Assembly: GCA_019634735.1 (NCBI GenBank)
Contig: JAHCAT010000017.1
Coordinates: forward strand, 27,060 to 91,059
Direction of reading: 5' to 3'
Origin: Lysobacterales bacterium
GTDB taxonomy: Bacteria > Pseudomonadota > Gammaproteobacteria > Xanthomonadales > UBA2363
DNA length: 64,000 nucleotides
Position numbers and translations under genes: made by a program. Below the pieces are notes generated by a model. The model searched no databases, was not told where the DNA came from, and was given only the letters and a program-made list of their open reading frames with translations. Below, one piece after another: positions 61,613 to 64,000 of the stretch. Numbering within the stretch: the stretch's first letter is position 1; every line of letters starts with the position of its first letter.

Positions 61613-64000
61613 GTGAATCTCGTAAAAAGCCTGTTGGCCGGCGGCATTGCCGCGGCCGTGTTTCTGAGTGCGCCGGTCACGGCCTCCCAGGACGTAGACA
61701 ATCCGGGCGCGGCCAAGTCGCCTGTCGCAGCCAGCACCTCCGAATTCCTCGGCACGGTGTACCCCGAAGTCCTGTCGATCGACGTCCACAACGACCCGAT
61801 CGGCCTGGAATGGCAACCGGGCGACCCGGTGCGCGAAATCCCGCGCCAGCACTGGGCCGACCCGCAGGTGCTCGCCGCCAACGCGCGGATGCCCGTCAAC
61901 GAGCCGCAGGCCGATCCGCTGGTCGAGCGCCAGCAGGCCTTCGACGCCGAGAACGCCGGCGGCCGTGGCGGCAGCTTCACGACGCCGCTGCAGAACTACG
62001 AGGGCGCGCCGGGTACCACCTTCCCGCCCGATCCCACCGGCGACATCGGCACCACCCAGTACGTCCAGGCGGTCAACGCCTCGGGCGGCACCCGGGTGCG
62101 CGTGTTCGACAAGGTCACCGGTACGATGCAGGCCAACTTCATCCTGACCACCACGCTGCAGGGCACCAATCCCTGCAACTCGGGCCTGGGTGATCCCATC
62201 GTCCTGTTCGACAGCATCGCCAATCGCTGGGTGCTGACCGAGTTCTCGCCGCAGGCGGGTCGCGCCCTGTGCGTCTACGTCAGCGCCAATGCCGACGCGG
62301 CCAACACGGCCAGCGGCAACTGGTTCCGCTACACCTTCGTGATGCCGTCGTTCCCGGACTATCCGAAGTACGGTGTCTGGCCCGATGCCTACTACGTCAC
62401 GGCGAACGAGAGCGGCACCGCCGGCTCCCGTCCGGTCTACGCCTTCGAGCGCACCCAGATGCTGTCCGGGCAGCCGGCGCGCTTCGTGCGCCTGACCGTG
62501 CCCAACCTGGCCGGCTTCAGCTTCCAGTTGCTGACGCCGGCCCACTTCGTCGGCGACACCCCGCCTCCGGCGAACGCCCCGGGCATCTTCATGCGCCACC
62601 GCGACGACGAGGCGCACAACGCCGGCAGCAACAACCCGGCACAGGATTTCCTGGAGCTGTGGCAGCTCAGCATGAACTGGGCGCCGAATCCGCCGGTTGG
62701 CACGCTGACTCCGGTGTTCCAGGTGCCGGTCGCCGAGTTCAATTCGCGCATGAACGGCCTGACCGCGTTCAACGCCTTCGCCCAGCCATCAGGCCAGCGC
62801 CTGGATCCGCTGCGCGAGCCGGTCATGAACGTGCTGATGTACCGCAACTTCGGCAGCCATGAGTCGCTGGTCGGCAACCTTGTCACCAACACCCTGACCG
62901 ATCCGCAGATCCGTGGCGCGATCCGCTGGTTCGAACTGCGCCGTTCCGGCAGCACCGCCAACACCGCCTGGCAACTCCACCAGGAAGGCACCTATGCGCC
63001 GGCCGACGCGGGCGGCAACATCGACCGCTGGATGGCCGGTTCGGGTATCGACTCGGCGGGCAACATCGCGATGGCCTACAGCGTCGTGCGCCAGAACCCG
63101 GGCATCTTCGCGGGCCTGCGCTACATCGGCCGCCTGGCGTCCGATCCGCTGGGCGTCATGACCACCGGCGAAGCCAACATCGTCGACGGCGAGCGCAACC
63201 AGGGCGCCGACCGCTGGGGCGACTACCACCAGATGGGCGTCGATCCGGTCGACGGTTGCACCTTCTGGTTCACCGGCGAGTACATGGGTCCGGCCGGCAC
63301 CACCAACAACACCCGCATCGCCAGCTTCCGGCACGCCGCGTGCGGCGAGCCCAGCTTCACCTTGGCGACCTCGCTGGCGCAGGCCTCGATCTGCGCGGCC
63401 AGCCCGCCGGCCAACGCGCCGCCGATCCAGGTCACCGTTGGTTCGGTGTCGGGCTTCACCAACCCGGTTGCGCTGTCCTTCAACCCGGCGCTGCCGACCG
63501 GCATCACCGGCTCGCTGACGCCGGCTTCGGTCAATCCGCCGGGCAGCTCGGCCCTGGCACTGACGGCGAATGCGGGTGTCGCGCCGGGGGCCAACACGGT
63601 CACCGTGCAGGGCACGTCCGGCGCCATCACCAAGACCACCGACGTGGTGCTCAACATCGCCACGGCGGCGCCCAGCGCACCGGCACTGGTCAGCCCCGCC
63701 AACAACGCCACCAACGTCATTCTGCAGCCCACCCTGACCTGGGGTGCGGCAACCCAGGGCGTCGACTACGTGGTCGAAGTGGCCAGCGACGCCGCCTTCA
63801 ACACCATCGTGTTCACCGGCAACGTCAGCAACGGCACCAGCATCGCGGTGGCCGCACCCCTGGCCTCCAACACCACCTACTGGTGGCGTGCCCGAGCGGC
63901 CAATGTCTGCGGCAACGGCGGCAACTCGACGGTGTTCAGCTTCACCACCCAGCCGGCCCCGGGCGACTGCGCCGCCGGCGCCACGCCCTTCAACGTCTTT
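61613..64000 (+). CDS. Large secreted multi-domain protein (3' end beyond the window)
   Basis: 796 codons are visible from a GTG at 61613, preceded by GGGAGGGG. A signal peptide (LLAGGIAAAVFLSAPVTAS) is followed by a domain of about 530 residues with strand-rich repeats including FPPDPTGDIGTTQYVQAVNAS and a stretch with DRWGDYHQMGVDPVDGCTFWFTGEYMG. Next comes an Ig-like domain (VTVGSVSGFTNPVALSFNPALPTGITGSLTP) and an FnIII-like domain (APALVSPANNATNVILQPTLTWGAATQGVDYVVEV). The layout is like large secreted proteins and peptidases of Lysobacterales, with appended C-terminal sorting domains probable. No catalytic triad was seen in the visible part. Confidence 0.8.
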   Translation, partial: MNLVKSLLAGGIAAAVFLSAPVTASQDVDNPGAAKSPVAASTSEFLGTVYPEVLSIDVHNDPIGLEWQPGDPVREIPRQHWADPQVLAANARMPVNEPQADPLVERQQAFDAENAGGRGGSFTTPLQNYEGAPGTTFPPDPTGDIGTTQYVQAVNASGGTRVRVFDKVTGTMQANFILTTTLQGTNPCNSGLGDPIVLFDSIANRWVLTEFSPQAGRALCVYVSANADAANTASGNWFRYTFVMPSFPDYPKYGVWPDAYYVTANESGTAGSRPVYAFERTQMLSGQPARFVRLTVPNLAGFSFQLLTPAHFVGDTPPPANAPGIFMRHRDDEAHNAGSNNPAQDFLELWQLSMNWAPNPPVGTLTPVFQVPVAEFNSRMNGLTAFNAFAQPSGQRLDPLREPVMNVLMYRNFGSHESLVGNLVTNTLTDPQIRGAIRWFELRRSGSTANTAWQLHQEGTYAPADAGGNIDRWMAGSGIDSAGNIAMAYSVVRQNPGIFAGLRYIGRLASDPLGVMTTGEANIVDGERNQGADRWGDYHQMGVDPVDGCTFWFTGEYMGPAGTTNNTRIASFRHAACGEPSFTLATSLAQASICAASPPANAPPIQVTVGSVSGFTNPVALSFNPALPTGITGSLTPASVNPPGSSALALTANAGVAPGANTVTVQGTSGAITKTTDVVLNIATAAPSAPALVSPANNATNVILQPTLTWGAATQGVDYVVEVASDAAFNTIVFTGNVSNGTSIAVAAPLASNTTYWWRARAANVCGNGGNSTVFSFTTQPAPGDCAAGATPFNVF

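Overview
The window is high-GC DNA (roughly 70% by eye) from a gammaproteobacterium, most likely of the Lysobacterales (Xanthomonadales). The main reasons are a xanthomonadin-type aryl polyene cluster at the left end, a type II secretion GspF gene, a TonB-dependent receptor, large secreted proteins and abundant GC-rich palindromic repeats between genes. The genus cannot be named from the sequence alone. No tRNA, rRNA or CRISPR array was seen.

Layout. Positions 1-14454 hold an aryl polyene (xanthomonadin-like pigment) locus: a probable chorismatase at the left edge, two flavoenzymes with WxWxIP motifs, an acyl carrier protein, two hotdog dehydratases, an acyltransferase, a LolA-like protein, an MMPL exporter, a FabG-type reductase, a glycosyltransferase, a ketosynthase with its chain-length-factor partner, and a YdcF-like protein. 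Positions 14455-21496 are a mosaic: an octaheme cytochrome c, a 154-bp palindromic element, small membrane proteins, a broken IS3-family transposase and a lower-GC secreted protein that looks acquired. Positions 21736-27725 carry sugar-type oxidoreductase/epimerase genes, a yeast-type cytosine deaminase, a glutaminyl cyclase, an SGNH hydrolase and an SH3/CHAP-like protein.

Positions 27911-54966 are mostly respiratory: cydAB with a GbsR/MarR regulator, nirS (with an extra cytochrome c domain), a TonB receptor, azurin, a cysteine desulfhydrase-like gene, a group II PLP decarboxylase, SirB, NnrS, quinol-type NO reductase and an Fnr regulator. An ABC exporter, gspF, an ADYC-domain protein, a decapeptide-repeat protein and a Ser/Thr kinase with a TPR-like tail lie among them. 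Six near-identical 14-bp palindromes of the form (T/C)TGAT-N4-GTCA(A/G), or the inverse, lie just upstream of the cyd operon, nirS, azurin, the desulfhydrase, nnrS and norZ. They match the Fnr site, and a four-cysteine Fnr is encoded next to norZ. Together this reads as one Fnr-controlled low-oxygen/NO module: nitrite to NO (NirS, with azurin as donor), NO to N2O (NorZ), NO handling (NnrS) and a bd-type quinol oxidase. Heme d1 biosynthesis, nitrate reductase and nitrous oxide reductase are not in the window.

Positions 55145-64000 hold ftsE-ftsX-ung, a two-receiver response regulator with a degenerate first receiver, an AmpE-like protein, a lipoprotein and the 5' part of a large secreted protein running off the right edge.

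Three repeat systems stand out: a 154-bp element with inverted-repeat ends present twice, once inside a DUF454/YbaN gene that it breaks; a two-hairpin G/C-rich element in most long intergenic gaps; and heptamer-like direct-repeat arrays. The most unusual coding features are the cytochrome-c-extended NirS, the Fnr-box-linked cysteine desulfhydrase and the ADYC/decapeptide-repeat pair.
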